Below, one piece after another: positions 44,667 to 53,881 of a stretch of 64,000 nt of DNA. Source of the DNA: an uncultured Phascolarctobacterium sp. (GTDB lineage Bacteria; Bacillota; Negativicutes; Acidaminococcales; Acidaminococcaceae); the NCBI GenBank assembly GCA_949285135.1, contig CASDXO010000002.1, positions 62,001 through 126,000 of the forward strand. The letters are read 5' to 3'. The notes under the pieces are model-generated. The model had not been told where the DNA came from. It ran no database searches and was given only the letters and a program-made list of their open reading frames with translations. Every line of letters starts with the position of its first letter. Position 1 is the stretch's first letter. The translations under genes and the position numbers were made by a program.

Positions 44667-46510
44667 CTGAAGGTTCGACCTCCTTTCAACGAACTCATAC
44701 CGAATTTATCGCAGCGCAGGCATCTGCCGGCTTCCTGACATGCTTCCTGCAGAGTCATACCACATTCAAAAGCGTCAAAGCTGGTTTTTCTCTGGCTTGC
44801 TTCTTTTTCGTTCATCTGGATTCTGCCGCAGGGCTGTTTATCTGCAAGTTCAGGAGCAGGTATTTCTATATTGCAGGATATTTCATGGTGATAGCCGAGA
44901 TATTCATCAATATTGGCTGCGGCAACTTTACCGGCTGCAATAGCACGGATAACTGTTGCAGGACCTGTTACACAATCACCGCCAGCAAAAATTTTTCCCT
45001 CATCCGGCAGTTTTGTGGTGTCCAGAGCTTCGATGCTGCCGCGTTTTACTTTAATGCCGGCATTTTCAAAAGATTGCAGTTCAATGCCCTGACCAATAGC
45101 GACGATGACAATATCACAGGGAATGCGCAGTAACGGCAGATCGGCACGTACAGGACGGGCACGTCCCCAGTCATCGATAGGTCCGATAATCTGCGGTTCA
45201 ACCCATAAAGCAGCAACTTTGCCATCAGCATCTTTTTCTATTTTATGAGGAGCTTTCAGACTGTACAGTTCTGCGCCTTCGGCAATAGCGCCTTCGATTT
45301 CTTCAGGCAGTGCCGTCATATCTTCCTGACGGCGTCTGTAAGCGATGCCAACTTTGGCTGCGCCAAGGCGGATTGCACTGCGGGTGCAGTCCATGGCCAC
45401 GTTGCCGCCGCCTACGACAAGTACGGTTTTACCGGTAAAATCAGGCATATTGCCATCACCAATATTGCGCAGCAGTTCTACTGCGGAAACTACACCGTCT
45501 GCATCTTCGCCTTCAATACCAATTTTTTTATCCGTATGAGCACCGATAGCGATATAAATGGCATCATAGTCTTTATTGAGCTGTTCCAGAGGGATTTCTC
45601 CGGGAGCATCACCTGTTTTGCTGTTCAGGCGAATTTCAGTGCCGGTAGCCAGGATAGCATCTAAATCCTGCTGCAAACGTTCACGCGGGAAACGATAACT
45701 GGGAATGCCATAACGCAGCATACCGCCAAGCTTGCTTTTAGCTTCAAATACAGTTGTATGATGTCCCATCAGTTCCAGATAGTAAGCAGCGGTAAGACCG
45801 CTGGGGCCGCCACCGATGATTGCGACACGTTTGCCTGTAGACGGAGCTTTTTCCGGCAGAGGTACAGTATTGCTGGGAGCATTGTCTACAGCCATACGCT
45901 TCAGTCCGCGGATATTAACAGCAGTGTCGATAATATTGCGGCGGCAATGAGCTTCACAGGGATGCTCACAGATCAGGCCGCAGGCTGTTGGAAAAGGATT
46001 ATCCTTACGGATAAGGCTTACTGCGTCTGCATAACGACCGGCAGCCACAAGGGAGATATAACCCGGTATATCGACTTTGGCCGGACAGAATGCAGTACAA
46101 GGGATTGCTGCTTCTCCCATACCGGAACAGGCACCAGTTCGGATATGGTGAAGGTAGTCATCCATGAAGCCGTTCATGCCGGTAAGAATCATGCTGGCAG
46201 CTTCATAGCCGATAGCACAGTCGGCGGAATCACGAATATTTTCCGCTGTGCTTTTAATAGTTGTTATGGTATTTTCTGTTGCTTTGCCTTCGAGAACATC
46301 CTCCAGCAGATGTTGCAGCTGGCCGAGTCCAATGCGGCAGGGAACACATTTGCCACAGGTCTGAGCATGGCAAAGTTTGAGAAATGACAGCTGCAGATCA
46401 ATCGGGCAGGCTCCCGGAGGACTGGCGATGAGGTAACGTTCGAGGTCTTTATACAGGCGTTCAACTGTACGTTGGGCCTGTGTTTGTTTGTCAAGATTCA
46501 GACGACTCAT
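44660..46510 (-). CDS. GltD-like flavoprotein fused to a NuoF-type iron-sulfur domain
   Basis: Predicted electron-transfer partner of the hydrogenase. The start is the ATG at 46510 with a clear ggaggg; 616 residues. Residues about 45-110 match only the C-terminal [4Fe-4S] domain of NuoF (TCGKCVPCRIG with C52, C55, C58 and a later Cys), without the FMN/NADH part. The rest is a glutamate-synthase small-subunit-like module: two N-terminal iron-sulfur Cys sets (CTAFCPAKVDIPGY, CGLICEHPCEAHC), FAD site IIGGGPSGLTAAYY, NAD(P) site VVGGGNVAMDC and a terminal CLRCDKFG. This gene pair fits the glutamate-synthase-linked class of [FeFe] hydrogenases (group A2). Confidence 0.88.
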   Translation of the reverse strand: MSRLNLDKQTQAQRTVERLYKDLERYLIASPPGACPIDLQLSFLKLCHAQTCGKCVPCRIGLGQLQHLLEDVLEGKATENTITTIKSTAENIRDSADCAIGYEAASMILTGMNGFMDDYLHHIRTGACSGMGEAAIPCTAFCPAKVDIPGYISLVAAGRYADAVSLIRKDNPFPTACGLICEHPCEAHCRRNIIDTAVNIRGLKRMAVDNAPSNTVPLPEKAPSTGKRVAIIGGGPSGLTAAYYLELMGHHTTVFEAKSKLGGMLRYGIPSYRFPRERLQQDLDAILATGTEIRLNSKTGDAPGEIPLEQLNKDYDAIYIAIGAHTDKKIGIEGEDADGVVSAVELLRNIGDGNMPDFTGKTVLVVGGGNVAMDCTRSAIRLGAAKVGIAYRRRQEDMTALPEEIEGAIAEGAELYSLKAPHKIEKDADGKVAALWVEPQIIGPIDDWGRARPVRADLPLLRIPCDIVIVAIGQGIELQSFENAGIKVKRGSIEALDTTKLPDEGKIFAGGDCVTGPATVIRAIAAGKVAAANIDEYLGYHHEISCNIEIPAPELADKQPCGRIQMNEKEASQRKTSFDAFECGMTLQEACQEAGRCLRCDKFGMSSLKGGRTFRW

Positions 46511-46691
46511 ATTTCCCTCCAAAGTATAATCTAAAATTGGCCTTAACTTAAAGTGTATACTATATAACCTTAAATGCCATAATAGTATGCAATAATTATA
46601 ACGAATTTTTCTCAGTTTGGCAATTAAAATGTTACTTCGTGCCGGAACAGGACGCTTTTTGTTACTTTTGATAAAAAATATTTTTAGTATA

Positions 46692-46700
46692 TGTTATACT
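46692..46700 (+). promoter_or_regulatory. Candidate promoter (extended -10) of the symporter gene
   Basis: TGT TATACT (46695-46700) with no matching -35 at 17 bases. The region between the divergent hydrogenase and symporter genes (46511-46740) is AT-rich; besides this I see only weak dyads around GTATAC at 46554. Confidence 0.4.
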
Positions 46701-46740
46701 AAGTAAAGAAATAAGTTATTGCATACAGGAGATGGGGATA

Positions 46741-48123
46741 GTGCAGTTATCCGTTACGCATATTATCAGTCTGCTTCTGACATTGGCAGTCAGTATACTG
46801 CCTGGAATAATAATTGCCAGAAAGATAAAATCAGTTGACGACTATAATGTAGGGGGACGCAGTGCAGGCGTAAGCATGGTGGCAGGCAGCATTATCGGTA
46901 CGTTAGTGGGTGGTGCGGCTACGGTAGGAACGGCTCAGCTTGGTTTTACTCTCGGACTGACAGCCTGGTGGTTTACATTAGGCAGCGGCATTGCATTATT
47001 GATAATGGCCGCTTTTTATGCTGTGCCGCTGCGCAGAAGCGGTTTAACTACTGTAAGTGAATTCCTTGTTAATGAATATGGAAAAAAAGCCGGTGTCCTT
47101 ACAAGTTTATCTGCGTCAGCCGGTATTTTCTTCAGTATCGTTGCCAGTACACTGACAGCTCTGCATTTGGTAGCCGGTATCTTTAACGTGGAAATTATGA
47201 CGAGCGCTGTCATTATTGTGCTGATTACAGCCGGATTTGTATTTTTTGGCGGTATAAGTGGCAGTGGTATAGCTGGGCTGCTTAAAATCTTATTTATTTT
47301 TGCAACCATTTTTGTGGGAGGCATAATGGCCTACACTGATTTGGGAGGCTGGCAGGGCTTACATAAAACATTTCCGGAGCATCCATGGTTTAGTCTGTTC
47401 GGACGTGGTGTGCAGGATGGTATTTTCAGTCTGCTTTCCATGATTGTCGGCGTGATTTCAACTCAGAGTTATGTACAGGCTATTTTTTCTGCTAAAGACA
47501 GTAAAACGGCAGCTAAAGGTTGTATAGCCGCAGCTTGCATCATTATTCCTGTTGGCTTGCCGTCGGTGATGATAGGTATGTTCATGCATGTGCAGCATCC
47601 TGAAATAAGTTCTATTGATGCGCTGCCCTTATATTTACTGCATTATCTGCCAGACTGGCTGGGTGGTATAGGGCTGGGTGCGCTGCTGTTATCGGCATTG
47701 GGTTCTATCGCCGGATTAGCGTTGGGAATAGGCACGATGATTTCCCGCGACTTGATTAGCAAAATATGGCGCAGTGCAACTCAGGTGAATTTGTTGTGGA
47801 CCAACCGCTTCTGTGTTTTGTTAGTGACGGTATGCGCAATTGTGTTTGTTTTCTTTCATCTACATTCTTCTGTATTGGAATGGAATTATCTTTCCATGGC
47901 GCTGCGCGGCAGTGGCATTTTTCTGCCGCTTACTTTTGCCGTGTTCTTTCCCTGGCAGGTACCAAGTAAGGCTGGATTGTTGGCAATCTTTTCTGGTATA
48001 GCAGTTGCCTGTCTGTGGAGTTTCTGGTCTCCGTGGGCTATTAACAGTTTGTTTCTGGCATTATTATTTAATCTTATCTTTCTGGTACCGGGAATCATTT
48101 ATTATCGGATACATAAAAAATAA
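46741..48123 (+). CDS. Sodium:solute symporter family transporter
   Basis: Inner-membrane Na+-coupled uptake protein (SSS family) of 460 residues with about thirteen hydrophobic segments. I prefer the GTG at 46741 to the ATG at 46732 because aggag ends at 46731, directly against that ATG. Family signs: N-terminal SVDDYNVGGRSAG, GGAATVGTAQLGFTLGLTAWW, and the central GIAGLLKILFIF region. Closest in style to proline/pantothenate symporters; the solute is unknown. dnaE begins 28 bases downstream. Confidence 0.82.
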   Translation: MQLSVTHIISLLLTLAVSILPGIIIARKIKSVDDYNVGGRSAGVSMVAGSIIGTLVGGAATVGTAQLGFTLGLTAWWFTLGSGIALLIMAAFYAVPLRRSGLTTVSEFLVNEYGKKAGVLTSLSASAGIFFSIVASTLTALHLVAGIFNVEIMTSAVIIVLITAGFVFFGGISGSGIAGLLKILFIFATIFVGGIMAYTDLGGWQGLHKTFPEHPWFSLFGRGVQDGIFSLLSMIVGVISTQSYVQAIFSAKDSKTAAKGCIAAACIIIPVGLPSVMIGMFMHVQHPEISSIDALPLYLLHYLPDWLGGIGLGALLLSALGSIAGLALGIGTMISRDLISKIWRSATQVNLLWTNRFCVLLVTVCAIVFVFFHLHSSVLEWNYLSMALRGSGIFLPLTFAVFFPWQVPSKAGLLAIFSGIAVACLWSFWSPWAINSLFLALLFNLIFLVPGIIYYRIHKK

Positions 48124-48151
48124 AGCAATTATTATATAGGTAGAGGTTGTT

Positions 48152-51100
48152 ATGGAGCAAAAATTTACGCATCTGCATGTACATACAGAATATAGCCTTT
48201 TAGATGGCGCATCTAAAATTACCAATCTGTTGAGTTATGCCAAAGAACTGGGCATGGACAGCATTGCTATTACGGATCACGGTGTTATGTATGGTGTAGT
48301 CGATTTCTACCAGGAGGCAGTTAAACAGGGCGTTAAACCTATTATTGGCTGTGAAGTTTATGTGGTGGATAATCATTTGGAGAAAAATAATCGTAGCATG
48401 CACCATCTAATTTTGCTGGCTGAAAATAATAACGGGTATCATAATCTGATGAAGATTGTGTCCAGAGGGCAGCTGGAAGGCTTCTATTATAAGCCGCGTG
48501 TAGATAAAGATATCCTGCGGCAGTATAGTGAGGGTATTATCTGTCTGAGTGCCTGCATTGCCGGCGAGGTACCTTCCTATATCATGCGGGATAATATGGA
48601 TGGGGCGAGACGTGCAGTTGGTGAATATATAGATATTTTTGGCAGAGAAAACTATTTTCTTGAGATTCAGGATCATAATCTGCCGGAAGATAAGAAAATC
48701 AATCGCGGGCTGAAATTATTGGCGGAAGAGTATGGATTAGGGCTTGTTGCCACTAATGATTTGCACTATGTAAAAAAACAGGATGCTGAAGCGCAAGACG
48801 TCCTGATGTGCATTCAGACAAACAGTACGGTTGATGCCCCGGAACGCATGCGTTTTCCTAATGATGAATTTTATTTGAAAAGCTATGATGAAATGGCAGT
48901 ACTGTTTGCCGACTGTCAGGAGGCGCTTACTAATACGCAGCTTATTGCTGAGCGCTGCAATGTGACGCTGGAATTTGGTAAGCTTTTGCTGCCGGAATTT
49001 CCAATACCAGCAGGATTTAACGATGCTAATGAATATCTGCTGCATTTGTGTCAGGAGGCGATTCCTGCTAAATACGGCAGTGAAAGTAAAGCTGTTTTGG
49101 AGCGGCTTAATTTTGAACTTGATATTATCAGGACGATGGGATATTCCTGTTATTTCCTTATAGTCTGGGATTTTATCGACTACTGTAAAAAGCATGATAT
49201 TCCGGTAGGGCCGGGCAGAGGCAGTGCTGCCGGAAGTATCGTTGCTTATTTGCTTGGTATTACCAATATAGACCCTCTTAAATATCATTTGCTGTTTGAA
49301 CGTTTCTTAAATCCTGAACGTGTAAGTATGCCGGATATTGATACTGATTTTTGTTATGTAAAACGCGATCAGGTACTGGATTATGTAGTGCGTCGATATG
49401 GGCAGGACCGTGTAGCGCAGATTATTACCTTTGGAACCTTGCAGGCAAGAGCTGCAGTCCGTGATGTGGGACGCGCATTGGGTATGACATACGGAGCGGT
49501 AGATGCAGTAGCCAAGATGATTCCTCGTGAGCTTGGCATTACTTTGGACAAGGCATTGGCATCAAGTAATGATTTGCGTGACATGTACGAACAGAACGAT
49601 GAGGTACACAGGCTGATAGATCTGGCTAAAAGCGTAGAGGGAATGCCACGTAATGCCGGTACACATGCTGCCGGAGTAATTATTGCGCCGCAGGATTTAA
49701 AGAATTATGTACCGCTGCAGCTTGGCAGTGAAGGGTCTGTAATTACCCAGTATGATAAGGACAAAGTGGAAAATCTTGGCCTGCTGAAAATGGACTTTCT
49801 GGGACTGCGCACGCTGACTGTTATTGGTGACGCGATTCGTTTTATTGCAGAAACTACAGGTGAAAAAATAGATATTGACAATATTCCCCTTGATGATAAA
49901 AAAACCTGTCAGATGCTGTGCGAAGGCGATACTTATGGAGTATTCCAGCTTGAATCTGCCGGTATTACCAAGCTGGTAATGGATCTGGCACCGGAAAGCT
50001 TTGAAGATTTAATCCCGCTGGTTGCGCTGTATCGGCCTGGCCCTTTGGGAACAGGTATGGCGGAAGATTTTATTGCCGGCAGGCACGGACGGCGTACAGC
50101 AGAAATACTGCATCCTTTAATGGAACCCATACTTGCCGATACATATGGAGTAATACTTTATCAGGAACAGGTTATGCAGATAACATCAGTTCTGGCAGGC
50201 TTTACTCTTGGACAGGCAGATATACTGCGCCGGGCTATGGGCAAGAAGAAGGCAAAAGAACTGGACTCCATGCGGGAGGCTTTTGTTGAAGGTGCACGCA
50301 GGATTAATAATATATCTGAAGAGTTAAGTAACAGAATCTTTTCTTTGCTGCAGCATTTTGCAGGATATGGCTTTAATAAATCACACTCGGTTGCCTATGC
50401 TCTGGTTGCCTATCAGACTGCGTATCTGAAAGCACACTGGCCGGCACAGTATATGGCGGCGTTTTTAAACAGCGTTATCAGTGATGCAGACAAAATAAGC
50501 TGGTATATTTCTGTCTGCCGTAATGCCAATATTAAAATACTGCCGCCGGATGTTAATGAAAGCGGATTTGATTTTACGGTTCATAAGAAAAATTCTATCC
50601 GTTTTGGCTTGGCAGGTATTAAAAGTGCTGGAGAAGCTGCTGTTAAAGAAATAATTCGCGCACGGGAAGAAGGAGGGCAGTTTACAGGACTGGTGGATTT
50701 CTGCCGCAGGGTAAATATGCGCCTCGTAAATAAGCGTGTAGTGGAAAATCTGATTAAATGCGGCGCTATGGATTCATTTGGTGCTAAACGTTCACAGCTG
50801 CTGGCAATTGCTGCGCAGGCGGCTGAACTGGGGGCAAGCTATCAGAAAGATTATGCCTGCGGACAGATGGGGTTATTTGATGACGGTGACAGCGGTTTTG
50901 AAGAAATAAATGATATCAGACTGCCGGATCTTGATGAAATACCGAGAGCAACCGTGCTGCAGAACGAAAAAGAGCTGATAGGGTTTTATGTAACCGGACA
51001 TCCTTTGGATGAATATAAAGCTGTACTGGACAAATATACTCCGCTTTACTGGCTGCAAAATGAAAATAATATTTCAGATGGTCAGCATATCAATGTTGCC

Positions 51101-51556
51101 GGTATCATTTCAGAATGTGTTATCAAAACTACCAAAAGAGGCGATACGATGGCTGTCCTGACGCTGGAAGATTATACAGGACGGGTTGAGGTGCTGGTAT
51201 TTCCGTCTGTTTATCAATCCTGCATGAAGGAAACCTACAAAGAAAATATTGTAGCAGTAGAAGGACGGCTCAATATAGATGAACGCAGCAAAAGTATTAA
51301 TGCGGTAAAAATAGGCAAGCTGAGTAACAGTGCTGGCGAAGTCAGAATAAAGATTGTACCCTATCTGGAAAACCAGCTTGTCCAGAGAGAACTGACCAGA
51401 GTTTTCAGCAAATTTAAAGGCAATGATATTGTTTACCTGCATTTGATGGGCTCACGAAAAATAATTAAGACAGTGCCGACATTTTGGGTTGACAGTACGG
51501 CGGAAGGTTTTAAAGAGGCAATCGAGAGAGTTTTGGGAAAGGATTGTTTTCTTTAA
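48152..51556 (+). CDS. dnaE: DNA polymerase III alpha subunit
   Basis: Replicative polymerase catalytic subunit, 1134 residues, DnaE1 length. It has an N-terminal PHP domain with FTHLHVHTEYSLLDG (metal His), the palm motifs PVGPGRGSAAGSIVAYLLGI and the catalytic PDIDTDF, fingers and helix-hairpin-helix regions, and a C-terminal OB domain (INVAGIISECVIKTTKRG). The start follows agaggt. No adjacent accA or pfkA, unlike several Firmicutes, but pyk follows 2.3 kb downstream. Confidence 0.96.
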   Translation: MEQKFTHLHVHTEYSLLDGASKITNLLSYAKELGMDSIAITDHGVMYGVVDFYQEAVKQGVKPIIGCEVYVVDNHLEKNNRSMHHLILLAENNNGYHNLMKIVSRGQLEGFYYKPRVDKDILRQYSEGIICLSACIAGEVPSYIMRDNMDGARRAVGEYIDIFGRENYFLEIQDHNLPEDKKINRGLKLLAEEYGLGLVATNDLHYVKKQDAEAQDVLMCIQTNSTVDAPERMRFPNDEFYLKSYDEMAVLFADCQEALTNTQLIAERCNVTLEFGKLLLPEFPIPAGFNDANEYLLHLCQEAIPAKYGSESKAVLERLNFELDIIRTMGYSCYFLIVWDFIDYCKKHDIPVGPGRGSAAGSIVAYLLGITNIDPLKYHLLFERFLNPERVSMPDIDTDFCYVKRDQVLDYVVRRYGQDRVAQIITFGTLQARAAVRDVGRALGMTYGAVDAVAKMIPRELGITLDKALASSNDLRDMYEQNDEVHRLIDLAKSVEGMPRNAGTHAAGVIIAPQDLKNYVPLQLGSEGSVITQYDKDKVENLGLLKMDFLGLRTLTVIGDAIRFIAETTGEKIDIDNIPLDDKKTCQMLCEGDTYGVFQLESAGITKLVMDLAPESFEDLIPLVALYRPGPLGTGMAEDFIAGRHGRRTAEILHPLMEPILADTYGVILYQEQVMQITSVLAGFTLGQADILRRAMGKKKAKELDSMREAFVEGARRINNISEELSNRIFSLLQHFAGYGFNKSHSVAYALVAYQTAYLKAHWPAQYMAAFLNSVISDADKISWYISVCRNANIKILPPDVNESGFDFTVHKKNSIRFGLAGIKSAGEAAVKEIIRAREEGGQFTGLVDFCRRVNMRLVNKRVVENLIKCGAMDSFGAKRSQLLAIAAQAAELGASYQKDYACGQMGLFDDGDSGFEEINDIRLPDLDEIPRATVLQNEKELIGFYVTGHPLDEYKAVLDKYTPLYWLQNENNISDGQHINVAGIISECVIKTTKRGDTMAVLTLEDYTGRVEVLVFPSVYQSCMKETYKENIVAVEGRLNIDERSKSINAVKIGKLSNSAGEVRIKIVPYLENQLVQRELTRVFSKFKGNDIVYLHLMGSRKIIKTVPTFWVDSTAEGFKEAIERVLGKDCFL

Positions 51557-51577
51557 AGAAGAAAATATTATGTATAC

Positions 51578-51607
51578 TTGCAAGTAGAACTGTAAAAATG
51601 TTACAAT
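51578..51607 (+). promoter_or_regulatory. Promoter of the etf operon
   Basis: TTGCAA, 18 bases, TACAAT, between dnaE and etfB. Confidence 0.5.
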
Positions 51608-51648
51608 AAAGAGAAAATATTTTGTTATTATGCGCAAGGAGGTTGCTC

Positions 51649-52443
51649 ATGAATATTATAGTTTGTCTTAAACAGGTACCGGATACAGAAGCGGTAAAAT
51701 TAAATCCAGAAACCAATACTTTGGTGCGCGATGGTGTGGAAAACATCATGAATCCTTTCGACAGACAGGCGCTGGAAACTGCGCTGATGCTGAAAGATAA
51801 GGAAGGAGCCAAGGTTACAGTACTTACCATGGGCCTGCCGCAGGCAACGGATATCCTTAAGGAAGCCATTGCCATGGGTGCTGATGAAGGCATTTTGCTG
51901 AGCGACCGTGCGCTGGCCGGCTCAGATACGCTGGCAACAAGTATAGCCCTGGCTGCTGCTGTTAAACATATCGGAGATTATGATCTTGTTATGTGCGGCA
52001 AACAGGCTGTTGACGGTGATACTGCCCAGGTTGGCCCTGAAATGGCTGAACATCTGGGTATCCCTCAGATTACCGGAGCTTTGAAGGTTGATTTTGCTGA
52101 CGGCAGGTTTGTTGTTGTGCGTGAGAATGAAAGCAGTGTACAGACTCTGGCCTGTGCTGCTCCTCTGCTCGTCACTGTAACCAGAGCCGAAAAAGAACCG
52201 CGTTTTGCCAGCATCAAAGGCAAGATGAAAGCGCGTAAAGCTGTTATTCCTACTCTTACTGTTGCTGATTTGGCTATTGATACCAAGCTTGTAGGACTTT
52301 CCGGCTCTCCGACTAAAGTAAAAAAGGTATTCACTCCTGAAGTTGCTGTTGTGGAAAGTGAAATTATTAACGAAGAAGATACGGATAAGGCAGTAGACAT
52401 GCTGTTTAACAAGCTTGTTGAAGCTAAAATTATTACTCGCTGA
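51649..52443 (+). CDS. etfB: Electron transfer flavoprotein beta subunit
   Basis: Beta subunit of an ETF heterodimer, 264 residues, starting at the ATG at 51649 with aaggagg; the upstream frame is leader. Seen: MNIIVCLKQVPDTEAV at the N-terminus and CGKQAVDGDTAQVGPEMAEH, the stretch typical of clostridial, electron-bifurcating EtfB. It pairs with the following EtfA (11 bases away). No acyl-CoA or lactate dehydrogenase partner is in the window, so the bifurcating partner is unknown. Confidence 0.93.
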   Translation: MNIIVCLKQVPDTEAVKLNPETNTLVRDGVENIMNPFDRQALETALMLKDKEGAKVTVLTMGLPQATDILKEAIAMGADEGILLSDRALAGSDTLATSIALAAAVKHIGDYDLVMCGKQAVDGDTAQVGPEMAEHLGIPQITGALKVDFADGRFVVVRENESSVQTLACAAPLLVTVTRAEKEPRFASIKGKMKARKAVIPTLTVADLAIDTKLVGLSGSPTKVKKVFTPEVAVVESEIINEEDTDKAVDMLFNKLVEAKIITR

Positions 52444-52454
52444 GGTGAAAGAAA

Positions 52455-53651
52455 ATGGCAGTTTATGTAGATAGAGAAAAATGTATCGGTTGTGAGTCCT
52501 GTGTGGCAGTTTGCCCTGTTGGTGCGCTGAACATGGAAGATGGAAAAGCGGAGGTTGATGGAGATAAATGTATTTCCTGTGGTGCTTGCATTAATGAATG
52601 TCCGGTAGAGGCAATTTCCCGTGAAGCAGTCGTACGTGAAGTAAAAAATAACGAAGGCAGCGACCTTTGGGTTATGGCAGAACTGGAAAATGGTGAGCCT
52701 GTGGGAGTTACTTATGAACTGTTAGGCGTAACTTCCGAGTTAGCCAAAAAAGCCGGTGAAAAATGCTGCGCTGTACTTATCGCAGCTGATGCAGCAGATA
52801 TTCCGCAGAAGCTTATTGCTGCAGGTGCGGATAAGGTGTATGTAATTACTGATGGTCGTTATGCTGAATATAATACGGACCTTTATACTGACGCTTTTTG
52901 TCAGCTGGCAGAGGCATACAAACCGAATGCTGTACTGTTTGGCGCTACTGCTGATGGTCGTGATTTTGCTCCCCGTGTAGCGGCAAGACTGCATACCGGT
53001 CTGTGTGCTGACTGCACTGCGTTGGATATTGCAACTGAAAATAATATCGTTGAATGGACGCGTCCTGCCTTGGGCGGCAATATTCTTGCTACTATTCTTT
53101 GTGACGAACATCGTCCTCAGATGGGTACAGTTCGTCCTAAAGTGTTTAAAGCTGCAGTTGCAGATACTTCCCGCAGCGGAGAAGTAATTAATTTTACTGT
53201 TCAGGATGTCAAAGTGTCTCCGGTAGAACTGCTGCATAAAGAAGCAGTAGAAACAAGTGGCTCCATTAAAATTGAAGATGCAGAAGTAATCTGCTCCGGC
53301 GGTCGTGGCATGGGCTGTCTGGATAATTTTAAATTGCTGGAAGAAATGGCTGCTCTGTTTGAAAACGGTGCGGTTGCAGGTTCTCGTGCCGTAGTTGACG
53401 AAGGCTGGATTGGTCATGGTCATCAGGTAGGTCAGTCCGGTAAAACCGTAACTCCAAAAATTTATTTTGCCTGCGGTATTTCCGGTGCTATCCAGCATAT
53501 TTCCGGTATGAATGCTTCGGATATTATCATTGCAATAAATAAAGATGCCAATGCGCCGATTTTTAAAATTGCGCAGTATGGTATCGTTGGCGATATCAAG
53601 GAAATCCTTCCTAAACTGATTGCTAAAATTAAAGCATATAAAGAAGCCTGA
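52455..53651 (+). CDS. etfA: Electron transfer flavoprotein alpha subunit with an N-terminal ferredoxin domain
   Basis: 398-residue protein with two [4Fe-4S] ferredoxin motifs in residues about 10-55 (CIGCESCVAVCPVG and CISCGACINECPVE), followed by a standard EtfA body ending in the FAD-binding GQSGKTVTPKIYFACG ... ISGMNASDIIIAINKD. This fusion is known from Acetobacterium CarE and LctC, where the ETF confurcates or bifurcates between NADH, ferredoxin and an enoyl-CoA reductase or lactate dehydrogenase. Here it implies an ETF able to handle low-potential electrons. It is co-transcribed with etfB and followed closely by a 64-residue protein and pyk. Confidence 0.93.
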   Translation: MAVYVDREKCIGCESCVAVCPVGALNMEDGKAEVDGDKCISCGACINECPVEAISREAVVREVKNNEGSDLWVMAELENGEPVGVTYELLGVTSELAKKAGEKCCAVLIAADAADIPQKLIAAGADKVYVITDGRYAEYNTDLYTDAFCQLAEAYKPNAVLFGATADGRDFAPRVAARLHTGLCADCTALDIATENNIVEWTRPALGGNILATILCDEHRPQMGTVRPKVFKAAVADTSRSGEVINFTVQDVKVSPVELLHKEAVETSGSIKIEDAEVICSGGRGMGCLDNFKLLEEMAALFENGAVAGSRAVVDEGWIGHGHQVGQSGKTVTPKIYFACGISGAIQHISGMNASDIIIAINKDANAPIFKIAQYGIVGDIKEILPKLIAKIKAYKEA

Positions 53652-53672
53652 GTTTTGCCGGAGGAGCTTCCC

Positions 53673-53867
53673 ATGTGGAAAGTTGTGTATATTGAGCAAA
53701 ATGAAGATAATGCAGAAAAAATAAAAAAAATGCTTACTGATAATGGCTTCCTTATAAAGGTAAAAGCTGCTGGTGGTAAGCATAATAAGGCTTATGAAAT
53801 ATGTGTACCGTTTTCAGAAGCGGAAGATGCTTATGAAGTTCTTTGCGAGCATAAATTTAAGGGTTAG
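53673..53867 (+). CDS. Small conserved-looking protein, 64 residues
   Basis: I use the ATG at 53673, which has ggaggag at proper distance. The protein has a beta-alpha-beta look (WKVVYIEQN, then a helix with EDNAEKIKKMLTDNGF, a strand, and a final helix with SEAEDAYEVLCEH), reminiscent of small putative signalling proteins of the DUF2007 type. I do not recognise a function. It sits 21 bases after etfA and 14 bases before pyk, so it is probably co-expressed with both. Confidence 0.65.
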   Translation: MWKVVYIEQNEDNAEKIKKMLTDNGFLIKVKAAGGKHNKAYEICVPFSEAEDAYEVLCEHKFKG

Positions 53868-53881
53868 CGGGGATTTCGTTT

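Noticed and set aside
53655-53672. Longer N-terminus for the 64-residue protein (TTG start)
   Set aside because: Those bases include the ggaggag ribosome binding site of the ATG at 53673.
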